Made by a program: the position numbers and the translations under genes. From Mesorhizobium sp. dw_380 (GTDB lineage Bacteria > Pseudomonadota > Alphaproteobacteria > Rhizobiales > Rhizobiaceae), in the NCBI RefSeq assembly GCF_018588885.1, contig NZ_JAFFIW010000009.1:1-64000 (forward strand): a stretch of 64,000 nucleotides of DNA, read 5' to 3'. The notes under the pieces were generated by a model. It was given only the letters and a program-made list of their open reading frames with translations. It did no database searches and was not told the origin of the DNA. This document shows, piece by piece, positions 1 to 9,984 of this stretch (positions are counted from its first letter, which is position 1; each line of letters begins with the position of its first letter).

Positions 1-60
1 AGCGTCGGCGTCGGCACTCATCTTGCACCGCTGAAAATTGGCGAAAGCCATTGGGCTATC

Positions 61-112
61 CGATCTCCCCACTTGAGGGGGAGATGGCCGGCAGGCCAGA
101 GGGGGGCGCCTC
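61..112. repeat. Palindromic intergenic repeat
   Basis: ATCTCCCC (63-70) and GGGGAGAT (78-85) form an 8-bp stem with a 7-nt loop, followed by a G-rich tail. The style matches short intergenic repeats scattered in mesorhizobial genomes. Bases 1-60 show no convincing gene end; a binding-protein gene for the transporter that follows could lie further upstream. Confidence 0.55.
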
Positions 113-169
113 GCGCAGACGTTACATCAGCGGAGCCGCTTCTCTCCCAGGGACCGTCGCTTCGCACAG

Positions 170-1342
170 ATGCGCATCATGACCCTCCGCTTCGACAAGC
201 TCGGCGTGGTCATCGCCGCGATTGCAGCCTACGCGGCGTTCGCCGCACCTTTCGCCACGTTCCGCGCCAACCGCATCGTTCCCGGGCAGGCGCGCTCGAT
301 TCTCGAGGCGTTGCCGGCGACGACCGGGCCATTGCTTTTGGCAATCGTGATCGTGGCAGCGCTCATAGCGCTGCTCAGGACACCGCTCGTGCTGCGGCTT
401 GCCGTCAGTGTGGTCGCGCTTGCCGCACTTGCATTGCTCGTCGGCGTTGCCGGCACATTCCTCACGCCGGCCGGCAACACCTTTGCCAGGGTATCTCCAG
501 CCTCCGGCTTCTGGATACTCATCTTTACCTTCACGCTCTTGCTGGCCGACGTGCTTACGCGCCTGAATTTGTCACCGTCGGCACGCATCGGCATGCTTGT
601 CGTTGCGGCGGTGGCGATCGGCCTGCTGCTCGTCTCGGGAGCCTGGAACGATCTTTCCATCCTCAAGGAATACGCCAACCGTGCCGACAGTTTCTGGGCC
701 GAGGGCTCCAAGCATGTGACATTGGCACTCGGCTCCCTGCTCGCCGCGGTGGTCGTGGGCCTGCCGCTCGGCATCCTCTGCCATCGTGTCGAAAGACTGC
801 GCTCCGGCGTGCTCAATGTGCTCAACATCATCCAGACCATTCCCTCGATCGCGCTGTTTGGCCTGCTGATCGCGCCGCTCGGCTGGATCGCCACGCATGT
901 GCCGGGCGCTGCCGGGCTCGGCATTCGCGGCATTGGCACAGCACCTGCCTTTGTCGCCCTGTTCCTCTATTCGCTGCTGCCGGTGGTGGCCAACACGGTG
1001 GTCGGCCTTGCCGGCGTTCCGCGTGCCGCCAATGATGCGGCGCGCGGCATGGGCATGACCGATAGGCAACGCCTGTTCGGCGTCGAGTTTCCGCTGGCTT
1101 TTCCGGTGATCCTGACCGGTATCCGTATCGTGCTGGTGCAGAATATCGGCCTTGCCACCATCGCAGCACTCATCGGCGGCGGCGGCTTCGGCGTGTTCGT
1201 CTTCCAGGGTGTTGGCCAGACGGCGATGGACCTTGTGCTGCTCGGTGCGGTGCCGACCGTGGCGCTGGCCTTCGCCGCCGCTATCATCCTCGACGCAGTG
1301 ACCGAAATGACCGCCACCAAGCGCAGGGTTGAAACGGCATGA
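170..1342 (+). CDS. yehY: Osmoprotectant ABC transporter permease, YehY-like
   Basis: Inner-membrane permease of 390 aa, close to the size of E. coli YehY, which carries extra N-terminal membrane segments ahead of the usual permease domain. Hydrophobic segments fill residues 8-170. The BPD permease domain covers about 175-385, with an EAA-type coupling loop (AANDAARGMGMTDRQRL). The start at 170 could instead be the ATG at 179. The stop overlaps the next ATG by 4 bp, so the genes are probably translationally coupled. The order permease-ATPase-permease equals yehYXW of E. coli, a low-affinity glycine betaine importer. The substrate is inferred from that homology. No binding protein is visible in the window. 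Confidence 0.85.
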   Translation: MRIMTLRFDKLGVVIAAIAAYAAFAAPFATFRANRIVPGQARSILEALPATTGPLLLAIVIVAALIALLRTPLVLRLAVSVVALAALALLVGVAGTFLTPAGNTFARVSPASGFWILIFTFTLLLADVLTRLNLSPSARIGMLVVAAVAIGLLLVSGAWNDLSILKEYANRADSFWAEGSKHVTLALGSLLAAVVVGLPLGILCHRVERLRSGVLNVLNIIQTIPSIALFGLLIAPLGWIATHVPGAAGLGIRGIGTAPAFVALFLYSLLPVVANTVVGLAGVPRAANDAARGMGMTDRQRLFGVEFPLAFPVILTGIRIVLVQNIGLATIAALIGGGGFGVFVFQGVGQTAMDLVLLGAVPTVALAFAAAIILDAVTEMTATKRRVETA

Positions 1343-2277
1343 TCGAGATTGAAGGCATTACCAAGCGCTACGATGCGACGACGGTGGTCGACGATGTGTC
1401 GATGGTCATCGAGCCACGCACGATTGCGGTCATTGTCGGCACTTCCGGCTCCGGCAAGACGACACTGCTGCGCATGATCAACCGGCTGGTCGAGCCGACT
1501 GCCGGCATCATCAAGCTCGACGGTGCCGACAATCGTTCGGTGCCCGGTTACGAACTGCGCCGCAGCATCGGTTATGCCATCCAGGGCCACGGCCTGTTTC
1601 CGCATCGCACAGTGGCGCAGAACATCGCCACCGTGCCGGTGCTGCTCGGCTGGGACAAGGCCCGCATCAAGGCCCGCGTCGATGAACTGATGACGCTCTA
1701 CCAGCTCGACCCCCAGGAATTCGGGCCACGCTATCCGCACGAACTGTCCGGTGGCCAGCAGCAGCGCGTCGGCGTGGCCCGCGCGCTCGCCGCCGAACCC
1801 AACGTGCTGTTGATGGACGAGCCGTTCGGCGCGCTCGACCCGATCATCCGCACCAAGGCGCAGGAAGACCTGCTGGCGATCCAGAAGCGCTTCGGCACCA
1901 CCATTATCCTCGTCACCCATGACATGGAGGAGGCCGTGCATATGGGCGACAAGATCGCCGTCATGGATGCCGGCAAGCTCGTGCAATACGCAAAACCCGC
2001 AGAGATCCTGGCAAGCCCGGCCAGCAGCTTCGTCGAGACCTTGGTCGGCGCCAGCGAAAGGCCATTCAGGCTGCTGTCGCTCGGACGGGTGCGTGACGCC
2101 GTGGAGAACGGCATCGCCGACGGCGAGGCGATCCCCGGCGACGCCAGCCAGCGCGATGCGCTGGCTGAACTCCTGTGGTCGGGCCGGCCGGCGCTGCCGG
2201 TGAAAGGCGCCGACGGCAAGCCGCTCGGCCGCGTCACGGTGGACGGACTGATCAAACGCGCGGCGAGGCCGGCATGA
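1339..2277 (+). CDS. yehX: Osmoprotectant ABC transporter ATPase, YehX-like
   Basis: Cytoplasmic ATPase of 312 aa that energises the YehY/YehW permeases. Visible motifs are Walker A GTSGSGKTT (34-42), the Q-loop at Q82, signature LSGGQ (136-140), Walker B VLLMDEP (156-162) and switch His at H194. A C-terminal tail (about 230-312, with RPFRLLSLGRVRD) corresponds to the accessory region of YehX/OpuCA-type ATPases rather than a plain importer ATPase. It overlaps the permease genes on both sides by 4 bp (ATGA), so the three genes form one transcription unit. No lost catalytic residue was seen. Confidence 0.9.
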   Translation: MIEIEGITKRYDATTVVDDVSMVIEPRTIAVIVGTSGSGKTTLLRMINRLVEPTAGIIKLDGADNRSVPGYELRRSIGYAIQGHGLFPHRTVAQNIATVPVLLGWDKARIKARVDELMTLYQLDPQEFGPRYPHELSGGQQQRVGVARALAAEPNVLLMDEPFGALDPIIRTKAQEDLLAIQKRFGTTIILVTHDMEEAVHMGDKIAVMDAGKLVQYAKPAEILASPASSFVETLVGASERPFRLLSLGRVRDAVENGIADGEAIPGDASQRDALAELLWSGRPALPVKGADGKPLGRVTVDGLIKRAARPA

Positions 2278-3023
2278 AAGCCTGGCTGCCTTTGCTGCTC
2301 AGGCTGGCGCTGGTGGTGTTGCTGGTTGCCTTCATCACCAGTCCAGCCTGGTTCGAGCCGCTGCTGAAGCCGCTGACCGAAAACAACGCTCCTGTGATCT
2401 ACAATCAGGGCAGCCTGCTGACGCTGACGCTGCTGCATCTGCGCACCGTGCTGATCGCCACCGTCGCTGCGACCATCGTTGCGGTGGCTCTGGCCATCCT
2501 CGTCACCAGGCCGGCCGGTGCCGAATTCCTGCCGTTGTCACGCAGCCTGGTCAACATCGGCCAGACCTTTCCGCCGGTGGCGGTGCTGGCGCTCGCCGTG
2601 CCGGCTGTCGGCTTCGGCGAGAAGCCGACGTTGATCGCCCTGTTTCTCTACGGCCTGCTGCCGATCTTCGAGAATGCACTGACCGGGCTGACGACGCTGC
2701 CGGCCAATGTCGTCGAGGCGGCGCGCGGCGCCGGCATGACCGGCTGGCAAAGGCTCACCAAGGTCGAACTGCCGCTCAGCGCACCGATCATCCTTGGCGG
2801 CATCAGGCTCTCCGTGGTGATCAGCCTGGCCACCGCCACCATCGGCTCGACCGTGGCCGCCAAGACGCTGGGCGAGGTGATCATCGCCGGCCTGTTGTCC
2901 AACAACCTTGCCTTCATCCTGCAGGGCGGCCTGATCGTGGCGGCCCTTGCCGTGCTGATCTATGACGGGCTGTCGGCGGTTGAGCGCTACGCGGCGCGGC
3001 GGATGGGACGCGAGGCGGAGTAG
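2274..3023 (+). CDS. yehW: Osmoprotectant ABC transporter permease, YehW-like
   Basis: Short permease of 249 aa (E. coli YehW is 243 aa) with about six membrane segments and an EAA loop at about 145-160 (NVVEAARGAGMTGWQRL). The chosen ATG overlaps the ATPase stop as ATGA; a longer frame extending upstream into yehX lacks support. With YehY it should form a heterodimeric channel. A short GCGAG/CTCGC hairpin about 15 bp after the stop may end the transcript, but it is weak. Choline, glycine betaine or another quaternary ammonium compound is the likely cargo by family. Confidence 0.88.
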   Translation: MKAWLPLLLRLALVVLLVAFITSPAWFEPLLKPLTENNAPVIYNQGSLLTLTLLHLRTVLIATVAATIVAVALAILVTRPAGAEFLPLSRSLVNIGQTFPPVAVLALAVPAVGFGEKPTLIALFLYGLLPIFENALTGLTTLPANVVEAARGAGMTGWQRLTKVELPLSAPIILGGIRLSVVISLATATIGSTVAAKTLGEVIIAGLLSNNLAFILQGGLIVAALAVLIYDGLSAVERYAARRMGREAE

Positions 3024-3158
3024 TCCTCAGGGAAGCCAGCATCTTGTGCGAGTGGTTCCCTCGCGTCATTTTAATCGATCTAAATTGAAGACCATGCCGG
3101 CGGGGCCGTCCCACCCTATGCCTTTTGGGCGAAAGCCGGACAAAAACCGAACAATATC

Positions 3159-3187
3159 TTGACGTTCGCGACCCTGTTTCGCATACA
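3159..3187 (+). promoter_or_regulatory. Candidate sigma-70 promoter for hppA
   Basis: TTGACG at 3159-3164 and CATACA at 3182-3187 are separated by 17 bp, about 100 bp before the hppA start. The -35 is near consensus and the -10 is weak. It is the only good match I noticed in the 262-bp gap. Confidence 0.4.
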
Positions 3188-3285
3188 CCGCTGCGAAGAG
3201 GTGGATTCCGTCCGCGGATTCCGGTCTTTGTCTCAACGGCCCAGGGAGGGGTTCTTTTGGGCCATCAATCGAGGAAAATCCGGCA

Positions 3286-5427
3286 ATGACAATTATTTCC
3301 GCCGTCATCGCCTGCGGTCTGCTTTCTGTCCTTTACGCCATCTGGGCGACACGTTCGGTTCTCGCGTCCGATCAGGGCAATGCACGCATGCAGGAAATCT
3401 CCGCGGCCATCCGCGAGGGCGCACAAGCCTATCTGGCGCGCCAGTACACCACGATCGCCATGGTCGGCGTCGTCGTGCTCGTGCTCGCCTGGTGGCTGCT
3501 TTCAATCACCGCCGCGATCGGCTTCCTGATCGGTGCCGTGCTTTCGGGCGCCGCCGGCTTCATCGGCATGCATGTTTCGGTGCGGGCCAATGTGCGCACC
3601 GCGCAAGCCGCGTCCAACAGCCTGGCCGCCGGTCTCGACATCGCCTTCAAGTCGGGCGCCATCACCGGCATGCTGGTGGCGGGCCTGGCGCTGCTCGGCG
3701 TCTCGATCTACTACCTGATCCTGACCCACTTCATGGGTCTTCAGCCTAACGATCGTATCGTCATCGACTCGCTGGTTTCGCTCGGTTTCGGCGCCTCGCT
3801 GATCTCGATCTTCGCCCGTCTCGGCGGCGGCATCTTCACCAAGGGCGCCGACGTCGGCGGCGATCTGGTCGGCAAGGTTGAGGCCGGTATCCCGGAAGAT
3901 GATCCGCGCAATCCAGCCACCATCGCCGACAATGTCGGCGACAATGTCGGCGACTGCGCCGGCATGGCTGCCGACCTGTTCGAGACCTACGCGGTGACGG
4001 TCGTCGCCACCATGGTTCTCAGCTCCATCTTCTTCGGCGGTACTGCCGTTCTTGGTGCCGCGATGCTCTATCCGCTCGCAATCTGCGGTGCCTGCATCCT
4101 GACCTCGATCGTCGGCACCTTCTTCGTCAAGCTCGGCTCCAACGGCTCGATCATGGGCGCGCTCTACAAGGGCCTCATCGTCACCGGCCTGTTGTCGATC
4201 GTCGGCCTTGGTGTCGCCACTTCGGCGACGCTCGGCTGGGGCGAGGTCGGCACCGTCGCCGGCATGGTCATCACCGGAAAGAACCTGTTCATCTGCGGCC
4301 TGATCGGCCTTGTGGTGACCGGTCTCATCGTCGTGATCACTGAATATTATACCGGCACCAACAAGCGCCCGGTCAACTCGATCGCCCAGGCCTCGGTGAC
4401 CGGCCACGGCACCAACGTCATCCAGGGCCTCGCGGTCTCGCTGGAATCGACGGCGCTGCCGGCAATCGTCATCGTCGGCGGCATCATCTCGACCTATCAG
4501 CTCGCCGGCCTCTATGGCACGGCGATCGCCGTGACGACGATGCTCGGCCTTGCCGGCATGATCGTGGCGCTCGACGCCTTCGGCCCGGTCACCGACAATG
4601 CCGGCGGCATTGCCGAAATGGCCGGCCTGCCCAAGGAAGTGCGCCACTCCACCGATGCGCTCGACGCGGTCGGCAACACCACCAAGGCGGTGACCAAGGG
4701 CTATGCCATCGGTTCGGCCGGCCTTGGCGCATTGGTGCTGTTTGCCGCCTATTCGAACGACCTGAAGTTCTTTGCCGCCAACGGCGACAAATATCCGTAC
4801 TTCCAGGGCATGGGCGAGATCTCCTTCGATCTCTCCAATCCATACGTCGTCGCCGGCCTGATCTTCGGCGGTCTCATCCCGTATCTGTTCGGCGGCATCG
4901 CCATGACGGCCGTCGGCCGTGCGGCGGGCGCTATCGTCGAGGAGGTGCGCAAGCAGTTCCGCGAGGATCCGGGCATCATGGCCGGCACCTCGAAGCCGAA
5001 CTACGCGCGCGCGGTCGATCTTCTGACCAAGGCGGCAATCCGCGAGATGATCATCCCGTCGCTGCTGCCGGTGCTGGCGCCGCTCGTCGTCTATTTCGGC
5101 GTGCTGCTGATCTCGGGCTCCAAGGCCTCGGCTTTCGCAGCCCTCGGCGCCTCGCTGCTCGGCGTCATCGTCAATGGCCTGTTCGTCGCCATCTCGATGA
5201 CCTCGGGCGGCGGCGCCTGGGACAACGCGAAAAAGTCGTTCGAGGACGGTTTCGTCGACAAGAACGGCGTCAAGCACGTGAAGGGCTCCGAGGCGCACAA
5301 GGCCTCGGTGACAGGCGATACGGTCGGCGATCCCTACAAGGACACAGCCGGCCCGGCAGTCAATCCGGCGATCAAGATCACCAATATCGTGGCGCTCCTG
5401 CTGCTGGCTGTGCTCGCACACGGCTGA
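3286..5427 (+). CDS. hppA: K+-insensitive proton-pumping pyrophosphatase
   Basis: Integral membrane H+-translocating pyrophosphatase of 713 aa, coupling PPi hydrolysis to proton export. The PPi-binding signature is clear: [19 protein letters not shown] (181-199), then [19 protein letters not shown] (215-233). [10 protein letters not shown] (463-472) carries Lys467 where K+-dependent enzymes have Ala, which is the accepted marker of the K+-independent subfamily. A second Asp-rich motif, DNAGGIAEM, lies at 437-445. It is a single gene with its own promoter region and a terminator at 5449-5480. A very long antisense frame over it is a codon-bias shadow. Confidence 0.98.
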   Translation: MTIISAVIACGLLSVLYAIWATRSVLASDQGNARMQEISAAIREGAQAYLARQYTTIAMVGVVVLVLAWWLLSITAAIGFLIGAVLSGAAGFIGMHVSVRANVRTAQAASNSLAAGLDIAFKSGAITGMLVAGLALLGVSIYYLILTHFMGLQPNDRIVIDSLVSLGFGASLISIFARLGGGIFTKGADVGGDLVGKVEAGIPEDDPRNPATIADNVGDNVGDCAGMAADLFETYAVTVVATMVLSSIFFGGTAVLGAAMLYPLAICGACILTSIVGTFFVKLGSNGSIMGALYKGLIVTGLLSIVGLGVATSATLGWGEVGTVAGMVITGKNLFICGLIGLVVTGLIVVITEYYTGTNKRPVNSIAQASVTGHGTNVIQGLAVSLESTALPAIVIVGGIISTYQLAGLYGTAIAVTTMLGLAGMIVALDAFGPVTDNAGGIAEMAGLPKEVRHSTDALDAVGNTTKAVTKGYAIGSAGLGALVLFAAYSNDLKFFAANGDKYPYFQGMGEISFDLSNPYVVAGLIFGGLIPYLFGGIAMTAVGRAAGAIVEEVRKQFREDPGIMAGTSKPNYARAVDLLTKAAIREMIIPSLLPVLAPLVVYFGVLLISGSKASAFAALGASLLGVIVNGLFVAISMTSGGGAWDNAKKSFEDGFVDKNGVKHVKGSEAHKASVTGDTVGDPYKDTAGPAVNPAIKITNIVALLLLAVLAHG

Positions 5428-5448
5428 AAGGAGCGTTCTGAAATGAAT

Positions 5449-5480
5449 ATCCGCGGGGAGCGATCCTCGCGGATTTTTTT
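5449..5480 (+). terminator. Rho-independent terminator of hppA
   Basis: ATCCGCGGGG (5449-5458) pairs with CCTCGCGGAT (5465-5474) with one G-U pair and a 6-nt loop, followed by a run of seven T ending at 5480. It lies 22 bp after the hppA stop. Confidence 0.9.
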
Positions 5481-5564
5481 CGGCAGAGCGGTTCTGGTTG
5501 GAATGGATGCCGTCAACTGTCCTGGCGCCCCATTGCTGGCAAGTCGGCCTTGGCTTGGGCAAAC

Positions 5565-5594
5565 AAAAACCCGTGGGATCGCTCCCACGGGTTT
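5565..5594 (-). terminator. Terminator of bamE
   Basis: A perfect 12-bp stem, AAACCCGTGGGA (5567-5578) with TCCCACGGGTTT (5583-5594) and a TCGC loop. Read on the minus strand it ends in a T run (complement of the A-run from 5565), so it fits the end of the bamE transcript. Confidence 0.85.
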
Positions 5595-5645
5595 CCGGTC
5601 GCCTGAGATGGTGCTGCTTCCAGAGCGGAAGACAGGATCTGAAGA

Positions 5646-6161
5646 TCAGGGAGTGCCGCCGCCGGGTATGCCGGGCGCCAGCTTGCTGGCGCCGTTGATG
5701 ATCTGGCTGAGGAAGTTCTGGTCCTTGCCGCCAGTCGGCGTGGTGCGCGAGATGAAGTCGAAAATCTTGCCGTCCTTCAAGCCGTAATTGGCGATCTGGG
5801 TGACGCGGCCATCATCGCCGAAATACACCGCCAGCACTTTCTGGTCGACCAGCCTGGGCTTGTCGAAGGCGACGTAGCGCTTGCGCGTTTGCGAGATATA
5901 ATAAAACGCCTCGTTGTCGAAAGTCGCCGTCGTCGACGGCGTACCCAGGGCCAGAAGCACCTGCTCGCGGCTGGAGCCGACGGGCACCGAATCGACTGCC
6001 TGCTGGTCGATGACATACCCTTGCGTGAACGTCTCGCTCGGACTGAGGTCGCCGACCATCTTGTTGGTGTGACATGCCGAAAGCGCCGAAACGACGAGCA
6101 GCAGCGAGATCGCGCCAGCGGGCCTGGACGAGAAGGTCGACTTGAAATTCAGCGCGCGCAA
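5646..6161 (-). CDS. bamE: Outer membrane assembly lipoprotein BamE (OmlA/SmpA family)
   Basis: Lipoprotein of 171 aa belonging to the Bam complex that inserts beta-barrel proteins into the outer membrane. The N-terminus is a lipoprotein signal (hydrophobic LLLVVSALSAC, lipobox ending in Cys). The SmpA/OmlA fold follows, with the motif VPVGSSREQVLLALGTPS and the beta-rich AFYYISQTRKRYVAF. The start is uncertain: a TTG at 6161 is chosen because GGAGAA lies 6 nt upstream and no ATG fits; CTG at 6152 is an alternative. The gene is divergent from the UQCC-like gene and ends in a strong hairpin. Confidence 0.88.
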   Translation of the reverse strand: MRALNFKSTFSSRPAGAISLLLVVSALSACHTNKMVGDLSPSETFTQGYVIDQQAVDSVPVGSSREQVLLALGTPSTTATFDNEAFYYISQTRKRYVAFDKPRLVDQKVLAVYFGDDGRVTQIANYGLKDGKIFDFISRTTPTGGKDQNFLSQIINGASKLAPGIPGGGTP

Positions 6162-6275
6162 CAACAATTCTCCATTATATCGCCGCAACTTGCGCTGGGC
6201 CGCAAAACCGGTAAACCAGCTTGCTTGCCGATGCAACAAGGCCAATTCAACAAACGGTCCCCGGAGACCATCCCC

Positions 6276-6818
6276 ATGTTCCAGCGCCTTTTTGGCCGCG
6301 AACGCCACGCCAACCGCGCCATCACCGACGCGCTGTACGCACAAATCGTGGCGGCGGCGCGGCAGACTGTATTTTATTCCCACTGGAATGTGCCGGATAC
6401 GCCGCTCGGCCGTTTCGAGATGGTTTCGCTGCACATGTTCTTGTTTCAGCATCGTTTGCGCGGCGAAGACGGCGTGGCGCAGGAGATCGCACAGGTGCTG
6501 ATCGACGAGTTCTTCCTCGACGTCGATCATTCGCTGCGGGAACTGGGCATTGGTGACGTCGGCGTACCCAAACGCATGAAGAAACTGGCGAAGATGTTTT
6601 ATGGCCGCACCGCCGCCTATGATGATGCGCTGGAAAGAAGCGATCGCGACGGGCTGACCGCTGCCCTTGCCCGCAATGTCAGGCCCGACGCCGACGTCTG
6701 GCCGGAAGCATCGCGACTGGCTCTCTATGTCACCGAAGCCTGCAATCAATTGGCTGCGCAGCCATCCGAATCGATTGTCTCCGGCACGGTGGCGTTTCCC
6801 GTCGCCAACGGAGGTTGA
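6276..6818 (+). CDS. Ubiquinol-cytochrome c chaperone (CBP3/UQCC1 family)
   Basis: Cytoplasmic protein of 180 aa with the CBP3/UQCC1 domain. Its mitochondrial counterparts act in cytochrome b translation and assembly of the bc1 complex. Matching features are the conserved start MFQRLFGRE, the TVFYSHWNVPDTPLGRFEM segment, MFLFQHRLRG, and the acidic DEFFLDVDHSLRELGIGDV. The ATG at 6276 is chosen over longer upstream frames because it fits the family's length. The gene is followed 3 bp later by the YceD-like gene. A role in bc1 biogenesis is inferred from the family; it could also have broader chaperone functions. Confidence 0.85.
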   Translation: MFQRLFGRERHANRAITDALYAQIVAAARQTVFYSHWNVPDTPLGRFEMVSLHMFLFQHRLRGEDGVAQEIAQVLIDEFFLDVDHSLRELGIGDVGVPKRMKKLAKMFYGRTAAYDDALERSDRDGLTAALARNVRPDADVWPEASRLALYVTEACNQLAAQPSESIVSGTVAFPVANGG

Positions 6819-6821
6819 TCG

Positions 6822-7370
6822 ATGAAGCATGTTGATCCGCAAAGCCCGGTATCCTTCCGCGCAAACGTCGCCCGGCTGCCGCAGAAGGGTTTGCCTGTTG
6901 TGATCGAGGCCGATGCCGCACAGCGTGCGGCGCTCGCCGAGGAGCATGGATTGCTGTCGGTCGAAGCCTATCGCGCGGAACTCCTTGTGGCCTCCTGGAA
7001 GCGCAATGGCGTGAAGGTCAGCGGCCGCGTCGAGGCCGACATCACGCAGGCCTGCATCGTCACGCTCGATCCCGTCGAGGCGCATATCGACGAGCCGGTC
7101 GAAGCGCTGCTGCTGCCCGAGGATTCCAAGCTTGGACGGCAGGGATTCGAAGGTGGCGGCGAGATCCTGCTCGATGCGGAAGGACCCGACAGCCCCGAAA
7201 CATTTTCCGGCGACACGATCGATGTCGGGGCGCTCGCCGAACAGTTCTTCGGACTGGCGATCGACCCCTATCCGCGCAAGCAGGGCGCGTCGCTGGATGC
7301 CGGCGGCGAGACTGAAGCGGCGGAGAATGAATTTCAGCAAAAACTGCGATCGTTGCTTGGAAAATCCTGA
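6822..7370 (+). CDS. DUF177 / YceD-like protein
   Basis: Protein of 182 aa with the DUF177 domain. E. coli YceD is linked to 23S rRNA accumulation, and its gene sits beside rpmF-plsX in many bacteria. Here it likewise lies upstream of plsX, 114 bp away. Recognisable features are the central VSGRVEADITQACIVTLDPV strand region and the acidic C-terminal half (EQFFGLAIDPYPRK). It starts 3 bp after the UQCC-like stop, so the two are probably co-transcribed. No metal-binding Cys pair is evident. The function is inferred from family and context. Confidence 0.85.
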   Translation: MKHVDPQSPVSFRANVARLPQKGLPVVIEADAAQRAALAEEHGLLSVEAYRAELLVASWKRNGVKVSGRVEADITQACIVTLDPVEAHIDEPVEALLLPEDSKLGRQGFEGGGEILLDAEGPDSPETFSGDTIDVGALAEQFFGLAIDPYPRKQGASLDAGGETEAAENEFQQKLRSLLGKS

Positions 7371-7483
7371 AAACCTCGCCCGCGATGGAAAAGCCGGTTG
7401 TGTGAAAACCCAAAACCGCTATTTTCGCCCAACCTTCGCGACCACTAAAGCGACCTGCCGCCAAACCGTGAGATGAACACCGC

Positions 7484-8554
7484 GTGATCAGGATTTCCAT
7501 CGATGCCATGGGCGGCGATCACGGACCAGCCGTGGTCATTCCGGCGCTCATGACGGTCGCGACCCGCCGTCCCGACATACGCTTCGTCATCTATGGGCGT
7601 GAGGAACTCGTGCGCCCCGAACTGGCCAAGTTTCCCAAGCTCGCCGATATCAGCGAATTCTTCCACTGCGAGGTCGCGGTCAGGATGGACGACAAGCCGA
7701 GCCAGGCATTGCGCCATGGCCGCTGGAAGTCGTCGATGTGGAAGGCGGTCGAAGCGGTCAAGTCCGGTGCCGCGGACGCCTGCATCTCCGCCGGCAACAC
7801 CGGTGCATTGATGGCCATGTCGAAATTCTGCCTGCGCACGATGGCCACCATCGAGCGCCCCGCGATCGCGGCGTTGTGGCCGACATTGCGCGGCGAGAGC
7901 GTGGTTCTGGACGTCGGCGCCACGATTGGCGCAGACGCGCACCAGCTCATCGATTTTGCAATTCTCGGCACCGGCATGGCGCGCTCCGTATTCGGCGTCG
8001 CCCGGCCCACCGTCGGCCTGCTCAATGTCGGCGTGGAAGAGATCAAGGGCCAGGAAGAGGTCAAGGAGGCGGGACGCATGCTGCGCGAAGCCAACATGGC
8101 CTCGATGAACTATCATGGCTTTGTCGAAGGCGACGATATCGGCAAGGGCACGGTCGACGTGGTGGTGACGGAAGGCTTTGCCGGCAACATCGCGCTGAAG
8201 ACGGCGGAGGGCACCGCGCGCCAGATCGCAGGTTATCTGCGCGCCGCGATGAGCCGCACCCTGATGGCCAAGATCGGCTATGTCTTCGCCAAGGGCGCCT
8301 TCGATCGCCTGCGCGAAAAGATGGATGTCGGTCGCTCCAATGGCGGCGTCTTCCTGGGGCTGAACGGCATCGTCGTCAAAAGCCACGGCGGTGCTGATTC
8401 GGACGGTTTTGCCGCTGCGATCGAACTCGGCTACGATATGGTGCGCAACAATCTGCTCGACCGCATTGAGGCCGACCTGGACCTGTTTCATGCGCGCAAC
8501 CCGCATGCCCTGTCATCTCGGAAATCCGACGTCGTTAGCGACGCGAAGGAATAG
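7484..8554 (+). CDS. plsX: Phosphate acyltransferase PlsX
   Basis: 356-aa enzyme making acyl-phosphate from acyl-ACP, the first step of PlsX/PlsY phospholipid synthesis; it is peripheral at the inner membrane. The start is a GTG encoding [14 protein letters not shown], the hallmark PlsX N-terminus. Other conserved stretches are [12 protein letters not shown] and [13 protein letters not shown]. The length is normal. fabH starts 9 bp after the stop, so initiation of fatty acid synthesis and phospholipid synthesis are likely co-expressed. The C-terminal tail is a little longer than the core fold. Confidence 0.97.
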   Translation: MIRISIDAMGGDHGPAVVIPALMTVATRRPDIRFVIYGREELVRPELAKFPKLADISEFFHCEVAVRMDDKPSQALRHGRWKSSMWKAVEAVKSGAADACISAGNTGALMAMSKFCLRTMATIERPAIAALWPTLRGESVVLDVGATIGADAHQLIDFAILGTGMARSVFGVARPTVGLLNVGVEEIKGQEEVKEAGRMLREANMASMNYHGFVEGDDIGKGTVDVVVTEGFAGNIALKTAEGTARQIAGYLRAAMSRTLMAKIGYVFAKGAFDRLREKMDVGRSNGGVFLGLNGIVVKSHGGADSDGFAAAIELGYDMVRNNLLDRIEADLDLFHARNPHALSSRKSDVVSDAKE

Positions 8555-8563
8555 GAAAGAATT

Positions 8564-9535
8564 TTGATCAGATCAGTCGTGCGCGGCACGGGCGCCGCGC
8601 TGCCCCGCCGCATCATGAAGAATGCCGATTTCGAAGGCATGGTCGAAACCTCGGATGAGTGGATCGCCCAGCGCACCGGCATCCGCCAGCGTCATATCGC
8701 GGCCGACGACGAGACGACGGCTTCGTTGGGCGAGGCCGCGGCTCGTGCGGCCCTGGCCAATGCCGGGCTGACGCCAGATGACATCGACCTGATCGTGCTG
8801 GCGACCTCGACGCCAAACAACACGTTCCCGGCCACCGCGGTCGAGATCCAGAACCGGCTTGGCATGCATCATGGCTTTGCCTTTGACATGCAGGCAGTGT
8901 GCTCCGGCTTCGTCTATGGTGTGACCACAGCCGATCTCTACATCCGGGGCGGCCTGGCCAAACGCGTGCTGGTGATCGGTTCGGAGACATTCTCGCGCAT
9001 CCTCGACTGGAGTGACCGCTCGACCTGCGTTCTGTTCGGCGACGGCGCCGGGGCGCTGGTCCTGGAGGCAGGCGAGGGCGGCGGCACGATTGCCGACCAC
9101 GGCGTTCTGGCTGCCAGCCTGCGCTCGGACGGCACCCACAAGGACAAGCTCTTCGTCGACGGCGGACCGTCGACGACTGGAACCGTCGGCCACCTCAGGA
9201 TGGAAGGCCGCGAAGTCTTCAAGCATGCGGTCGGCATGATCACCGACGTCATCGAGGCGACCTTCTCTGCGGCCGGCATCACTGCGGCCGACCTCGACTG
9301 GTTCGTGCCGCACCAGGCCAATAAACGAATTATTGACGCTTCCGCCAAGAAGCTCGGGATTGCAGAGCAAAAGGTGGTGGTCACGGTCGATTTGCACGGT
9401 AACACGTCGGCTGCTTCCGTGCCGCTGGCGCTGTCGGTGGCCGTCGCCGACGGCCGCATCAAGAAGGGCGACCTGGTGCTCCTGGAAGCGATGGGCGGCG
9501 GCTTCACCTGGGGTGCTGTTCTGGTTCGCTGGTAA
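8564..9535 (+). CDS. fabH: 3-oxoacyl-ACP synthase III (FabH)
   Basis: 323-aa condensing enzyme that starts fatty acid synthesis from acetyl-CoA and malonyl-ACP. The catalytic triad is visible: Cys113 in AVCSGF, His250 in VPHQANKR and Asn280 in HGNTSAAS. The start is TTG at 8564, preceded by GGAAAG and followed by [13 protein letters not shown], a normal FabH beginning; no nearby ATG fits. It directly follows plsX. About 100 bp separate it from ihfA, a conserved alphaproteobacterial order. Confidence 0.97.
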   Translation: MIRSVVRGTGAALPRRIMKNADFEGMVETSDEWIAQRTGIRQRHIAADDETTASLGEAAARAALANAGLTPDDIDLIVLATSTPNNTFPATAVEIQNRLGMHHGFAFDMQAVCSGFVYGVTTADLYIRGGLAKRVLVIGSETFSRILDWSDRSTCVLFGDGAGALVLEAGEGGGTIADHGVLAASLRSDGTHKDKLFVDGGPSTTGTVGHLRMEGREVFKHAVGMITDVIEATFSAAGITAADLDWFVPHQANKRIIDASAKKLGIAEQKVVVTVDLHGNTSAASVPLALSVAVADGRIKKGDLVLLEAMGGGFTWGAVLVRW

Positions 9536-9560
9536 GTGCAAAACGGTCCGGTTTCGGTCC

Positions 9561-9589
9561 TTGACCTTGCCGGATCAATTACTTAGGCT
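9561..9589 (+). promoter_or_regulatory. Candidate promoter for ihfA
   Basis: TTGACC at 9561-9566 and TAGGCT at 9584-9589 with a 17-bp spacer, 49 bp ahead of the ihfA ATG. The -35 is good and the -10 partial. ihfA may also be read from the plsX-fabH transcript. Confidence 0.35.
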
Positions 9590-9637
9590 CTATCGTTGTT
9601 GTGCCGATTTTTATGTTTGAGCTGATGGGACGGTCGC

Positions 9638-9961
9638 ATGGGGGGAAAGACACTTACGCGCGCCGACCTTGCCGAGGCCGTCTACCGCAAGGTCGGTTTG
9701 TCGCGCACTGAATCCGCTGAACTCGTTGAGGCTGTTCTGGACGAAATCTGCGAAGCCATCGTCCGCGGCGAGACGGTCAAGCTGTCGTCCTTCGCGACGT
9801 TCCATGTTCGCTCCAAGAATGAGCGCATCGGGCGCAATCCCAAGACCGGTGAAGAGGTGCCGATCCTGCCGCGCCGGGTGATGACCTTCAAGTCGTCGAA
9901 CGTGCTGAAGAACCGCATCTTGCGCTCTCACCAGAACAGCAAGGCCAAGGGCGGCAAATAG
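9638..9961 (+). CDS. ihfA: Integration host factor subunit alpha
   Basis: 107-aa DNA-bending protein; IHF-alpha pairs with IHF-beta to bend specific sites by about 160 degrees. The HU/IHF fold is complete, with the DNA-arm signature [12 protein letters not shown] and the intercalating proline at P68. The start [16 protein letters not shown] and the Lys-rich tail SKAKGGK are typical of rhizobial IHF-alpha. Its place between fabH and a MerR gene is the usual alphaproteobacterial order and separates it from the HU gene at 55233-55505. Confidence 0.96.
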   Translation: MGGKTLTRADLAEAVYRKVGLSRTESAELVEAVLDEICEAIVRGETVKLSSFATFHVRSKNERIGRNPKTGEEVPILPRRVMTFKSSNVLKNRILRSHQNSKAKGGK

Positions 9962-9984
9962 CTCCATTGTACGGTTGAAAACCG

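Noticed and set aside
3502..5562. 686-residue open frame opposite hppA
   Set aside because: It is antisense to a highly conserved membrane protein gene. Its sequence is rich in His, Asp, Arg and Gly as expected of a codon-bias shadow, with no domain.
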